Assembly: GCF_034931005.1 (NCBI RefSeq)
Contig: NZ_JAYGIN010000017.1
Coordinates: forward strand, 62,001-126,000
Reading direction: 5' to 3'
Length of the DNA: 64,000 nt
From: Arcicella sp034931005
Lineage (GTDB): Bacteria; Bacteroidota; Bacteroidia; Cytophagales; Spirosomataceae
Each line of letters begins with the position of its first letter. The first letter of the stretch is position 1. Made by a program: the position numbers and the translations under genes. The notes beneath the pieces were generated by a model that was given only the letters and a program-made list of their open reading frames with translations, searched no databases and was not told where the DNA came from. Positions 35,378-43,352 of the stretch are shown piece by piece.

Positions 35378-35755
35378 ATGGGACTTTTAAACGCATTAAT
35401 GGGAAATTCTTCGGAAGTTTCGCCAGATAAAATTTTACACGAATTTGAGCCAATCTTGATTGAAGGCGAAGTTATCGTAAAGTCTTTCAAACTTATCCGT
35501 GATATGTTTGTGTTTACGAACAAACGCCTGATATTAGTTGACAAACAGGGAGTTACGGGTTCAAAAACTGATTTTATGACAATTCCTTATAAATCAGTTA
35601 ATTATTTCTCAAAACGCTCTGCCAGCTTGCTCGACCTTGATGCTGAAATCTTGATTTGGGTGAAAGGCTCAGAAACTCCTATTCAAAAAGACTTCCGCAA
35701 AGGTGAAAATATCAATGATGTTTATAAAACCTTGAGTAGCTTTGTACTTGCTTAA
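35378..35755 (+). CDS. Bacterial PH-domain protein (PF08000-like)
   Basis: A 125-residue protein made of a single bacterial pleckstrin-homology-like domain: IEGEVIVKSFKLIRDMFVFTNKRLILVDKQG is the characteristic first half, followed by TIPYKSVNYFSKRSASLLDLDAEILIWV and a C-terminal helix (NINDVYKTLSSFV). Such domains form oligomeric rings; the ligand is usually unknown. It has its own promoter and is followed by a low-complexity hairpin. Confidence 0.87.
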   Translation: MGLLNALMGNSSEVSPDKILHEFEPILIEGEVIVKSFKLIRDMFVFTNKRLILVDKQGVTGSKTDFMTIPYKSVNYFSKRSASLLDLDAEILIWVKGSETPIQKDFRKGENINDVYKTLSSFVLA

Positions 35756-35756
35756 T

Positions 35757-35850
35757 TAGGTATGAGTTATGAGTTATTGGTTATGGTTATGACGTGTCAC
35801 TGCACCTTATAACCATAACCAATAACTCATAATTCATATCTACTACCTAA
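35757..35850. repeat. Low-complexity hairpin (TTATGAGTTATTGG-type arms), nearly perfect
   Basis: The left arm GAGTTATTGGTTATGGTTAT faces the right arm ATAACCATAACCAATAACTC. It is among the best-paired members of the degenerate hairpin group. Confidence 0.8.
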
Positions 35851-35854
35851 AATC

Positions 35855-36391
35855 ATGACCCAAACAGAAACAGAATACAGACAAATTATTTCCATTTGTA
35901 AATCACTATTTCAGAAGAAAAATAAGGATTACGGCACTTCTTGGCGTATTTTACGTTTGCCAAGTTTGACAGACCAAATATTTATTAAAGCTCAACGCAT
36001 TCGTTCAATTCAAGAAAAAGGTGTTCAAAAAATTGAAGATGGTATTGAAGGCGAATTCATTGGTATTATTAATTATTGTGTCATTGCCTTAATTCAGAAA
36101 AAGTTAGAAAACTCAGATAAAACGGAGTTTTCGGAACAAGAACTGAGTGATTTGTACGATGAACAAGTGGAAGAAACGTTAAATCTGCAAAAAGATAAAA
36201 ACCATGATTATGGCGAAGCTTGGCGTGATATGCGAATCAGTTCGATGACGGATTTAATTTTGATGAAGATTTTTAGAACCAAGCAAATCGAAGATAATCA
36301 AGGAGTTACGTTGGTTTCGGAAGGTGTTGAGGCGAATTATCAAGATATGATGAATTATGCCGTTTTTTGTATGATTAAGATGAAATTGTAA
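35855..36391 (+). CDS. DUF1599 protein with two tandem repeats
   Basis: A 178-residue protein made of two DUF1599 units. Unit 1 has KDYGTSWRILRLPSLTDQI and EGEFIGIINYCVIALI; unit 2 has HDYGEAWRDMRISSMTDLI and VEANYQDMMNYAVFCMI. The paired acidic helices suggest an all-alpha fold related to nucleotide-binding proteins, but the function is unknown. In many Bacteroidota this gene is found between folP and a BT_3928-like DoxX gene, as here, so it probably belongs to core metabolism rather than to a defence system. Confidence 0.87.
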   Translation: MTQTETEYRQIISICKSLFQKKNKDYGTSWRILRLPSLTDQIFIKAQRIRSIQEKGVQKIEDGIEGEFIGIINYCVIALIQKKLENSDKTEFSEQELSDLYDEQVEETLNLQKDKNHDYGEAWRDMRISSMTDLILMKIFRTKQIEDNQGVTLVSEGVEANYQDMMNYAVFCMIKMKL

Positions 36392-36587
36392 AACGATTTT
36401 CCAAAATCGTTGAAGTGTTCCACGATTCTCCAGAATCGTTATTTGTAAATGCACGATTTTGGAGAATGGTGGTACAAATGCACGATTTTGGAAAATCGTG
36501 GTACAAATGCACGATTTTGGAGAATCGTAGTACAAATGCACGATTTTGGAGAATGGTGGTACAAATGCACGATTTTGGAAAATCGTG
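36392..36587. repeat. 29-bp tandem array of palindromic units
   Basis: Two palindromes (AACGATTTTCCAAAATCGTT at 36392-36411 and ACGATTCTCCAGAATCGT at 36422-36439) precede five 29-bp units (36443-36471, 36472-36500, 36501-36529, 36530-36558, 36559-36587). Each unit contains ACGATTTTGG(A/G)(A)AAT(C/G)GT. By variant they run A-B-C-A-B, which implies a block duplication. There are no spacers, so this is not CRISPR. The same palindrome core recurs at 62392-62409. Confidence 0.92.
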
Positions 36588-36695
36588 GTACATGCCTGTT
36601 TAACTTTTCATTAACAGCACGTTCAATTTTTAAGCACTAATTTAGTAAAATTTATAAAACTATCCCCTCCGATGCGGAATCATCGGGCTAAAAAC

Positions 36696-37793
36696 ATGAA
36701 ATTTATTGCACACTTTTCCAGAATTTTCGTTGGAGTTATCTTTATCTTTTCGGGACTTATTAAACTCAATGATCCCGTTGGAACAGAAATCAAATTAGAA
36801 GAATACTTTGATGTATTTGCTACTGATTTTCCCGCTATGGCTGGTTTTTGGCACTTTTGGGTTCCTTACGCTTTGTACGTTTCTATCTTTTTGTGTGCTT
36901 TAGAATTGGTTTTGGGTGTTTGTCTTTTGGTACAATATAAGCTCAAATCTGCTTCATGGATATTGTTGGCTACTGTTATTTTCTTCGGTTTCTTAACGTT
37001 TTATTCGGCATATTTCAATAAAGTTACAGACTGTGGATGTTTCGGTGAAACCATCAAATTAAAGCCTTGGACTTCGTTCTGGAAAGATATGGTTTTGCTA
37101 TTTTTTATCTTGATTATCCTTTGGCAACGCAATATTTTTGCCGACAAAAAAACGGGAATGTGGGTTGGAATGTCAATCATTTTCTGTCTTTTCTTAGGTG
37201 TTTATGCCGTAAAATTCCTTCCTCCTTACGATGGACTTCCTTATGCTGTTGGTCAAGATATTGCTAAAAATATGAAGCCGTCTGAGCCGTTGAAGTTTAA
37301 ATATATCTACGAAAAAGACGGTAAGTCTTTGGAAATGAATGATATGCCAACTGATACGACTTATAAATTTAAGGAAATGATAACCTTGAATGAAGAAGCA
37401 GCAAAAGCGAAAATTACCGATTATAACATTTGGAAAGATGGTGATTCAACGGATTATAAAACGGAAAGTTTTGTGGGTAAAAAATTGATGATTATCATTC
37501 CTGTTGTAGCAAAAGCCAGTACAGATGATGTTGATAAAATTAAATCTTTAGCGAAAAGTTTAGAAGGTTCAGACGTAAAAGTTTGGATTTTGAGTGGCTC
37601 GCCAGAGGAAGAAATCAATAATTTCCGTCACGAAAATCAGTTGGCTATTCCAGCATATAGTTCAGATACAAAAGTGTTAAAAACTATCGGCAGAGCAAAC
37701 CCAACTATTTGGTTATTGAAAGACGGTATCGTAAAAGGTAAATGGGCTCATGCCGAAACGCCTGATAAAGCGGAGGTGATTAGTATGTTTTAG
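36696..37793 (+). CDS. BT_3928-family membrane protein (DoxX-like)
   Basis: An ATG at 36672 is in frame, but ATG 36696 (MKFIAHFSRIFVGVIFIFSG) matches family starts better, giving 365 residues. The N-terminal half has four membrane helices of DoxX type with the loop GLIKLNDPVGTEIKLEEYF and the conserved VTDCGCFGETIKLKPWTSF between helices 3 and 4. The C-terminal half (from ~residue 200) is soluble and resembles a thioredoxin-like fold without a CxxC pair (KLMIIIPVVAKAS, VKVWILSGSPEEEI). It is likely to act in redox or quinone-linked envelope chemistry (inference). Its upstream flank is the palindromic array. Confidence 0.8.
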   Translation: MKFIAHFSRIFVGVIFIFSGLIKLNDPVGTEIKLEEYFDVFATDFPAMAGFWHFWVPYALYVSIFLCALELVLGVCLLVQYKLKSASWILLATVIFFGFLTFYSAYFNKVTDCGCFGETIKLKPWTSFWKDMVLLFFILIILWQRNIFADKKTGMWVGMSIIFCLFLGVYAVKFLPPYDGLPYAVGQDIAKNMKPSEPLKFKYIYEKDGKSLEMNDMPTDTTYKFKEMITLNEEAAKAKITDYNIWKDGDSTDYKTESFVGKKLMIIIPVVAKASTDDVDKIKSLAKSLEGSDVKVWILSGSPEEEINNFRHENQLAIPAYSSDTKVLKTIGRANPTIWLLKDGIVKGKWAHAETPDKAEVISMF

Positions 37794-37796
37794 GAC

Positions 37797-37870
37797 TTAG
37801 GTATTGGGTGTTAGAATAAGCATTGAAATGTCTTAGCGAAATAGCTTATCCTAATACCCAAGCACTGAAC
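37797..37870. repeat. Low-complexity hairpin upstream of a four-helix-bundle gene
   Basis: TTAGGTATTGGGTGTTAGAATAAGC-type left arm and GCTTATCCTAATACCCAAGCACTGAA-type right arm. A matching C-rich arm (about 38256-38290) lies on the other side of the four-helix-bundle gene. Confidence 0.65.
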
Positions 37871-37913
37871 CATAGTGCCAATTTTCTACGTATTTATAAC
37901 ATTTAAGTTCTAT

Positions 37914-38222
37914 ATGAAAATACAAAAATTTGAAGACTTGATTGCATGGCAAAAAGCTCAAAAATTAACCTTACAAATATATAAAACGTATGCTACGCTT
38001 AAAGATTGGGGATTCAAAGACCAAATTCAGCGGGCATCGGTATCAGTTTCTAATAATATTGCAGAAGGGTTCGGTAGGAATAGTTTGTTAGAGTACATAA
38101 GATTTCTTTACATTGCTCATGCTTCTTGTAATGAAGTAAAATCAATGGTTTATTTATCGTTTGGGTTGGATTATATTTCTGAAGAAATACAAAAAGAATT
38201 AATCGAAATGTGTAATGAGTAG
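37914..38222 (+). CDS. S23/IVP-type four-helix-bundle protein, truncated by an in-frame TAG
   Basis: The frame is open from 37875, but ATG 37914 (MKIQKFEDLIAWQKAQKL) is the family start. The signature RASVSVSNNIAEGFGRNS marks the S23/23S-rRNA-intervening-sequence protein family, a four-helix bundle that also includes the Avd accessory protein of diversity-generating retroelements. The TAG at 38220 comes before the expected end: in the same frame GRIINGLIGSLQKLK, the usual last helix, continues to a TGA at 38277-38279. The gene has therefore probably lost its final ~18 residues through one nonsense change. No reverse transcriptase is nearby. Flanking low-complexity arms suggest that the gene travels with such elements. 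Confidence 0.8.
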   Translation: MKIQKFEDLIAWQKAQKLTLQIYKTYATLKDWGFKDQIQRASVSVSNNIAEGFGRNSLLEYIRFLYIAHASCNEVKSMVYLSFGLDYISEEIQKELIEMCNE

Positions 38223-38297
38223 GGAAGAATCATAAATGGTTTAATCGGTTCTCTACAAAAACTAAAACCTAATTCCTGAGACCCAAAACCTCTTGGT

Positions 38298-38816
38298 ATG
38301 AAAAATATTTTCCTAATTGGAATGCCCTCATCGGGCAAAAGTACGCTGGGGCGACAGCTTGCCAAACGCCTTAATTTTCAGTTTATTGACATGGATGATT
38401 TAATTACTAATCAAGAATTATCATCCGTTTTTGACATTTTCAAATTTAAAGGTGAAGATTATTTTCGTCAAGTAGAAAGTAAAGTTTTGAAAGGAATTGC
38501 TCCTAATCAAAAATTAGTAATTGCTACTGGAGGCGGTGTTCCGTGTTTTTTTGATAACATGGAGTACATAAAAGCTAACGGAACAAGTATCTTTTTGAAT
38601 GTTCCTCCCGAAGATTTATTAAAGAGAATTCACAAAACGGATGTCAATAATCGCCCGTTGATTGATAAAAGAAAAGCTGATGATGAACTTTTAAAGGAAT
38701 TGACGGCAAGGTTTGAATATCGCCTTCAGTTTTATGAAAAGGCTGATTTGCAAATAGATGGCAATATTGATGTTGACCAACTTTTGTGGCTTTTAGAAGA
38801 AATTGAGAGTAATTAA
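38298..38816 (+). CDS. aroK: Shikimate kinase
   Basis: A 172-residue P-loop kinase that phosphorylates shikimate at the 3-OH in aromatic amino acid synthesis. Walker A GMPSSGKST is at 8-16, FIDMDDLI supplies the Mg and shikimate-binding Asp pair, GEDYFRQVE the substrate Arg, ATGGGVP the Walker B-like GGG loop, and RPLIDK the lid arginine. It is of usual length. It sits between two low-complexity repeats and has no operon partner; the related tyrA gene is 22 kb away. Confidence 0.93.
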   Translation: MKNIFLIGMPSSGKSTLGRQLAKRLNFQFIDMDDLITNQELSSVFDIFKFKGEDYFRQVESKVLKGIAPNQKLVIATGGGVPCFFDNMEYIKANGTSIFLNVPPEDLLKRIHKTDVNNRPLIDKRKADDELLKELTARFEYRLQFYEKADLQIDGNIDVDQLLWLLEEIESN

Positions 38817-38898
38817 AGGTGATAGGAATTAGGTATTGGGTTTTAGTTATTGTTTCTGAATATTTCTCTAAAACCTAATTCCTGACCCCTAAAACCTA
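38817..38898. repeat. Low-complexity hairpin (AGGAATTAGGTATTGGG-type arms)
   Basis: The left arm AGGAATTAGGTATTGGGTTT faces the right arm AAACCTAATTCCTGACCCC. It lies between convergent aroK and gldG and has the same words as the arms around the four-helix-bundle gene upstream. Confidence 0.7.
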
Positions 38899-38901
38899 CA
38901 A

Positions 38902-40563
38902 TCAAGCATATTTCTTTTTACGCATAAAACTCTTTAGTAATCCTGCCAAAACCAACACTACAATTGGTACAATGAGATTAATGGCTTGCCAATATTCACG
39001 GTCGTCTTGCAAGGCTACTTTGTCTAAGGGACGAAGCGTAATTTCCTTATTTCGAGCTGTGATAACACCATTATCGTCCAAAAGATAATCAACGGCATTC
39101 AGCACAAAATCTTTATTGGCAAAGGTATTTCCCGAATATTTATCAAAACCTAAAGGCAAAGGTGTATTTTGTTTGCGGTCAAAATCATTCACAGGAATAT
39201 CACCATCTGAACAAACAATAATTTTTGAAGCCTTAGCACTTGGTTTGAATGTTGCTGAACGTGGGTCGTTGGGTAAAATTCTGTTCTTAAATAATGATTC
39301 AAAATTTCCTTCCAATAATAATCCTACCGTTTGCACGCCCGCTTTATACTGACTTGCATCAAGTTCTTTATTGGCAAAATTATAACTCATAATGGCAGGT
39401 GCTTTTAATAATTGCGTGTATTGAGAAGTCATCAATAAAGGCGTTTTTGTAATTCCATTTGCTCTAACAGTATCCAAAGAACCCACATATTTGGTATAAA
39501 CAGCGTCCAAATTCTTGACAATTGGCGATTTTCCGAAGGTATTAATCAAAGGATAATATTGCCAAGGAACAAGCTGAATATTGGCTTTATTACCAAAATT
39601 ACCTACATCTAAAGGAATGGCGGCACACATTTGAGCATCTTTAATGAGGTTGGGATTGAGACGAACGCCGTACTTAAACAACAAATCTTCCAAACCAACG
39701 CTTTGTACCTGAGCTACACTTCCTTCTCTTGCCACAGAATCAACTTTTACGGCATCCATGAAAAAAAGTGCCTTGCCTCCATTGATAATAAATTGGTCAA
39801 TTTTGTATTTATCATCATCGTTGAACGGTTGGTCGGGCTTCATGACCAAAATACCATCTAAACCATCAAGCGTTGGCGATTGGCGTAAATCGACTGGATA
39901 TAATTCATAGTTTTTCTTCAAAGCACCAATCAAATCTAACTGATTGACAGCTGGTAATGTTGAGTAATTCACGAAAATCCCAATCTTCTTTTTCTGGCTT
40001 GCCGTGAGCGTTTTTATTGCAGAAGCCAATTGATATTCTACGCCTTCATACGACTGATTGAGGACTTCTTGTGGCGATGCCATTTTGTTCCCTTTCAATA
40101 AAAGTGTAGCAATTTCTTTGTCTTTGTACGTAATTACTGCTCCTGGAACGACCAAACTTTGCGTTTTTTTGCCGTCTTCATTTGCCATAACATTGGTAGG
40201 AGGGATGCCTTTTTGGGCTAATTCTATAATTTTTTCATTACGAGTTTTTTCATCTTTGTATTCAGCATTTAGGTCGATAAAAGCATATTTGATGTTTGTT
40301 CCTCCATAAATCTGAAATTCGTCTAAAGTTTCATGTACCGCATTTTCCAAGCGTTTGAAACCCGATGGAATACTTTTTCCTGTCAAATAAACTTTCACAT
40401 ATACTTCATCGTCAAGGTTTTTGAGTAGGTTTTTTGTAGCATCATTTATCGTAAAACGTTTTTCTTCCGTAAGGTCAACTCTAAAGAAAAACTGATTTGC
40501 CAATACATTCAAGCCAATTATTGCACCGACTACGAGAAGAATTTGAATGATTTTATTTTTCAT
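38902..40563 (-). CDS. gldG: Gliding motility-associated ABC transporter substrate-binding protein GldG
   Basis: A 553-residue protein with an N-terminal membrane helix (IIQILLVVGAIIGLNVLANQFF), then the family start RVDLTEEKRFTINDATKNLLKNLDDEVYV (key positions ~29-57), and a C-terminal helix (YWQAINLIVPIVVLVLAGLL) with a basic tail. GldG works with GldF and GldA in an ABC transporter linked to gliding in Flavobacterium. GldF is normally the next gene upstream; here upstream is the arginyltransferase-like gene, so gldF is elsewhere or absent. A short AT-rich region and a hairpin lie above it. Confidence 0.9.
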   Translation of the reverse strand: MKNKIIQILLVVGAIIGLNVLANQFFFRVDLTEEKRFTINDATKNLLKNLDDEVYVKVYLTGKSIPSGFKRLENAVHETLDEFQIYGGTNIKYAFIDLNAEYKDEKTRNEKIIELAQKGIPPTNVMANEDGKKTQSLVVPGAVITYKDKEIATLLLKGNKMASPQEVLNQSYEGVEYQLASAIKTLTASQKKKIGIFVNYSTLPAVNQLDLIGALKKNYELYPVDLRQSPTLDGLDGILVMKPDQPFNDDDKYKIDQFIINGGKALFFMDAVKVDSVAREGSVAQVQSVGLEDLLFKYGVRLNPNLIKDAQMCAAIPLDVGNFGNKANIQLVPWQYYPLINTFGKSPIVKNLDAVYTKYVGSLDTVRANGITKTPLLMTSQYTQLLKAPAIMSYNFANKELDASQYKAGVQTVGLLLEGNFESLFKNRILPNDPRSATFKPSAKASKIIVCSDGDIPVNDFDRKQNTPLPLGFDKYSGNTFANKDFVLNAVDYLLDDNGVITARNKEITLRPLDKVALQDDREYWQAINLIVPIVVLVLAGLLKSFMRKKKYA

Positions 40564-40695
40564 GAAAGATATAAATAATTGTGATTTAGTGATTTGTGTT
40601 TAAACCTCATCAAAGGTGTCAAATGCAACGACTTGATTAATAACGTTTCAAAATTAGTCCGTATTTGTTTTTTGAAGAAATAAATTTTTAGAACT

Positions 40696-40727
40696 AACGC
40701 AGGTAGGGTTTGAACCCTGCCTGCGTT
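40696..40727. repeat. Hairpin, AACGCAGGTAGGGTT arms
   Basis: AACGCAGGTAGGGTT (40696-40710) pairs with AACCCTGCCTGCGTT (40713-40727), one G-U. It lies downstream of the minus-strand arginyltransferase-like gene and could end its transcript; on the minus strand no strong T-run follows. Confidence 0.7.
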
Positions 40728-40808
40728 CATCTCCATATAAATTATAATGTCAGGTGGTTATAGAAACTATTTTCCGATTTCTAATTACCAATAACCAATC
40801 CCCACTTC

Positions 40809-41867
40809 CTAAACTTTCTGCAAAGATTTTGAAACTACTAATGCCATCGCTTCCGCAGATTCACTGGCAAATAAATGTTGCGTCATTTGGAGTAAATGCG
40901 AGTTGAAAATATGCTCTTTATACAGTTGATTATCAAGCTTATAAGCAGTGTCACAAATGACTAAATGATATTGCTGACTCAATACATCATAAATGATAAT
41001 TGGATTTGAAATACTTGTGCCAACCTCGAAACAAAAGATAAAAACAGGAAAATCAAATAGTTGTAAGCCACTCAAACTTGGGACAATTTCAGAATCAAAA
41101 AACTCATAATGGAGTAAATGATGCTCGAATCTTCGTCTTTTTAAACATTCAGACAACTCTCTTAACTTCCGATTCATCACTGCCAACGGCGTTTCGGATA
41201 CCTTAAATTGGCTAATGGGTTGCCATGAATTACTACTCAATTCAAGATATTCCATAGCGTCAGACGATAAATCTAATTTGTAGTCAAACATCGGATAATG
41301 CGGAGCAAAATATCCAGGATAAAAGAATTTCATTCCCTGTTTTTGACAAAATTCCATTTTTAAAAGCATCAAATATTTTCCCAAACTATGCTTTTTATAA
41401 GCAGGGTCATAAAAACAAACAATGCCTTCTGAACTGTCTTTTCCTAAATCAATAATGCCACAAGCAATTAATTTTTCGTTGTCATAAACACAAATTTCGT
41501 AAGAATCATATACGTTTCTAAAACCATTATTATACAAAAGATGGCTTAGTGACGGAGCAGTATCAAAAGGAACGGAATTTTTATATTCATCGAATAAAGT
41601 GATTTGTTCTGAAGAAAAATCAGGCGATGTTAGTCGAACCGCAACGTTAAACTTACTGTTCAATTTCCTGATTTTTTGTTGTGTTTTGGAAGGTACAAAT
41701 GTATTTAAATCGACCCTCAACCAAATTGCACTATAAAATAAGCCCTTAAATTTGAGGAAGTTAGTCGTAAAAATATTTTGCCCCATTCTAAACCAACCCC
41801 GTTCTAAATAATCATCCAATTGTTCTGAAAGGATTGGTTCGGATGGAAAATGTAATTCTGCAAGCAT
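40809..41867 (-). CDS. Arginyl/leucyl-tRNA--protein transferase-like protein (GNAT fold)
   Basis: A 352-residue protein. Residues ~60-220 resemble the acyltransferase fold of Ate/Bpt enzymes, which add Arg or Leu from tRNA to protein N-termini for N-degron decay: YEICVYDNEKLIACGIIDLGKDSSEGIVCFYDP, then KYLMLLKMEFCQKQGMKFFYPGYFAPHYPMFDYK, where the YPGY...YK pattern recalls the Bpt/Ate substrate region. The N-terminal Cys-rich zinc site of Ate1 is absent, so the link is distant. The C-terminal ~120 residues have no recognised motif. ClpX and ClpP would be the natural downstream proteases, but no ClpS is in the window. The family assignment rests on motif similarity only. Confidence 0.55.
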   Translation of the reverse strand: MLAELHFPSEPILSEQLDDYLERGWFRMGQNIFTTNFLKFKGLFYSAIWLRVDLNTFVPSKTQQKIRKLNSKFNVAVRLTSPDFSSEQITLFDEYKNSVPFDTAPSLSHLLYNNGFRNVYDSYEICVYDNEKLIACGIIDLGKDSSEGIVCFYDPAYKKHSLGKYLMLLKMEFCQKQGMKFFYPGYFAPHYPMFDYKLDLSSDAMEYLELSSNSWQPISQFKVSETPLAVMNRKLRELSECLKRRRFEHHLLHYEFFDSEIVPSLSGLQLFDFPVFIFCFEVGTSISNPIIIYDVLSQQYHLVICDTAYKLDNQLYKEHIFNSHLLQMTQHLFASESAEAMALVVSKSLQKV

Positions 41868-41919
41868 TTATTTTTATAGAGCGAAAAGCGATTAGCGAAA
41901 TTAGTAATTGTATTACTAA

Positions 41920-41957
41920 GCAGTCAGTTGTCAAGTATTAAGTTGATAGCTGACTGC
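41920..41957. repeat. Imperfect hairpin between the ATE-like and M16 genes
   Basis: GCAGTCAG (41920-41927) pairs with CTGACTGC (41950-41957), with partial pairing inside. It lies just after the M16 protease stop on the minus strand and may act as a weak terminator. Confidence 0.5.
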
Positions 41958-41980
41958 CGATAGCAAGTTATATCGAAATT

Positions 41981-43216
41981 CTAATTTTTTGCTCGATAAT
42001 ACATCGTTGAGCAATTGTCTTTTGTTAAGGTTTTTTGGGCATATTTTGAAATCTCATCGGTTGTAACACTTTGAATTCTACTTGATTCCTGATTGGCGTA
42101 TTCAACATTGCCTGCATTGGCGGCAAAAGCCAAATTCATGGCACGATTCAACAATTCAACTTCTGAGAAAACTAAAGTTGATTCCGCCTGATTTTTTACT
42201 TTGGTTAATTCTTCTTCTGAAACTGGGTTTTTCAAGAAATCGTCCAAAACATCTTGAATGGCTGCATCACCTTCTTCAATGCTTACCCCTTGATTCAAAT
42301 TTCCTTGAATAACCATTAATCCGGGGTCAAGCGAAGCTGTAACGTAAGCATTTACGGAGTTGAAAATTTGATTTTCCATCACCAATTTATAAAGTCTTGA
42401 CGATTTACTTCTGCCCAAAATATCACTCATCAAATCAGTTGCGTTGAAACCTTCATCGTGTCGTCCTTGGGTATGATAAACCTTGTAAATAGCATCTAAA
42501 GGCACTTCTGCTTCCGTTTCTAAAAACCTTGAAGCTGTTTGTATTCCTTCGATTGGCAAGTTTTTTTTCACCACATTTCCCGCAGGAATTGGCTCAAACC
42601 ATTTTTTGCAAAGTTGTTTTACTTGCTCAACGCTTACATTTCCTGCTACTACTAAATTCGCATTATTCGGCAAATAATGTTTGTAGAAAAACCCTCGAAC
42701 ATCATCCATAACGGCATTTTCAATGTGCGAAATTTCTTTGCCAATCGTTGCCCATTTGTATGGGTGGGTTTGGTAAGCAAGCGGACGAAGTTTCAACCAA
42801 ACATCTCCATAAGGCTGGTTTAAGTATCTTTGCTTGAACTCTTCAATCACCACTTTTTGTTGTACATCCAAAACCTTTTGGTCGAAAGAAAGAGCCATCA
42901 TACGGTCAGATTCTAACCAAAAAGCCGTTTCAAGATTTACCGCAGGCAAAGTAATATAGTAGTTTGTAATATCTGGCGATGTAAAAGCGTTATTCTCTCC
43001 GCCGACTTTTTGTAATGGCGTATCGTAAGACGGAATGTTTTTTGAGCCACCAAACATCAAATGTTCAAATAAATGAGCAAAACCCGTTTTGTGTTCCTCT
43101 TCGTCCCTCGACCCCACATTATAAATGATATTAACCGCCGCAAAAGGCGTAGAATTATCTTGGTGAACGTAAACGTTTAATCCGTTATCTAATATAAAAT
43201 GCTCGTAACTTATCAT
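41981..43216 (-). CDS. M16-family zinc metalloprotease
   Basis: A 411-residue insulinase/pitrilysin-type subunit. The inverted zinc motif HLFEH is at 48-52, with the second acidic ligand in VVIEEFKQRY (~125/126), and the conserved NNAFTSPDITNYY and PDRMMALSF-like segments around it. The length fits a single active half as in processing-protease or PqqL-like pairs; the usual inactive partner is not adjacent. No signal peptide is visible, so it is probably cytosolic. Degradation of short peptides is the likely role. Confidence 0.92.
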   Translation of the reverse strand: MISYEHFILDNGLNVYVHQDNSTPFAAVNIIYNVGSRDEEEHKTGFAHLFEHLMFGGSKNIPSYDTPLQKVGGENNAFTSPDITNYYITLPAVNLETAFWLESDRMMALSFDQKVLDVQQKVVIEEFKQRYLNQPYGDVWLKLRPLAYQTHPYKWATIGKEISHIENAVMDDVRGFFYKHYLPNNANLVVAGNVSVEQVKQLCKKWFEPIPAGNVVKKNLPIEGIQTASRFLETEAEVPLDAIYKVYHTQGRHDEGFNATDLMSDILGRSKSSRLYKLVMENQIFNSVNAYVTASLDPGLMVIQGNLNQGVSIEEGDAAIQDVLDDFLKNPVSEEELTKVKNQAESTLVFSEVELLNRAMNLAFAANAGNVEYANQESSRIQSVTTDEISKYAQKTLTKDNCSTMYYRAKN

Positions 43217-43297
43217 TTTTTAGCGTTTTGTTTGAAATTGCTTGCAATTCTCAAGTAACAATTGGTATTTTTAAATTCTCTACCCAAATCCGATTAA

Positions 43298-43305
43298 CAA
43301 AGATA
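43298..43305 (-). promoter_or_regulatory. Bacteroidota -7 box TATCTTTG (minus) for the M16 gene
   Basis: The minus strand reads TATCTTTG here, an exact TAnnTTTG match about 80 bp upstream of the M16 start. No clear -33 TTG is visible. The TPR-protein gene diverges from the same region. Confidence 0.5.
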
Positions 43306-43352
43306 CTTTATCATTAAAACATTCTCTCTTTCAAACTTGAATAAAATCCAAT

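Noticed and set aside
36443..36587. 29-bp repeats as a CRISPR array
   Set aside because: Units are directly adjacent with no spacers, each is a palindrome with base variants, and no cas gene is in the window.
36254..36640. Several short frames across the 29-bp palindromic array
   Set aside because: They translate the repeat in different phases on both strands and have no non-repeat content.
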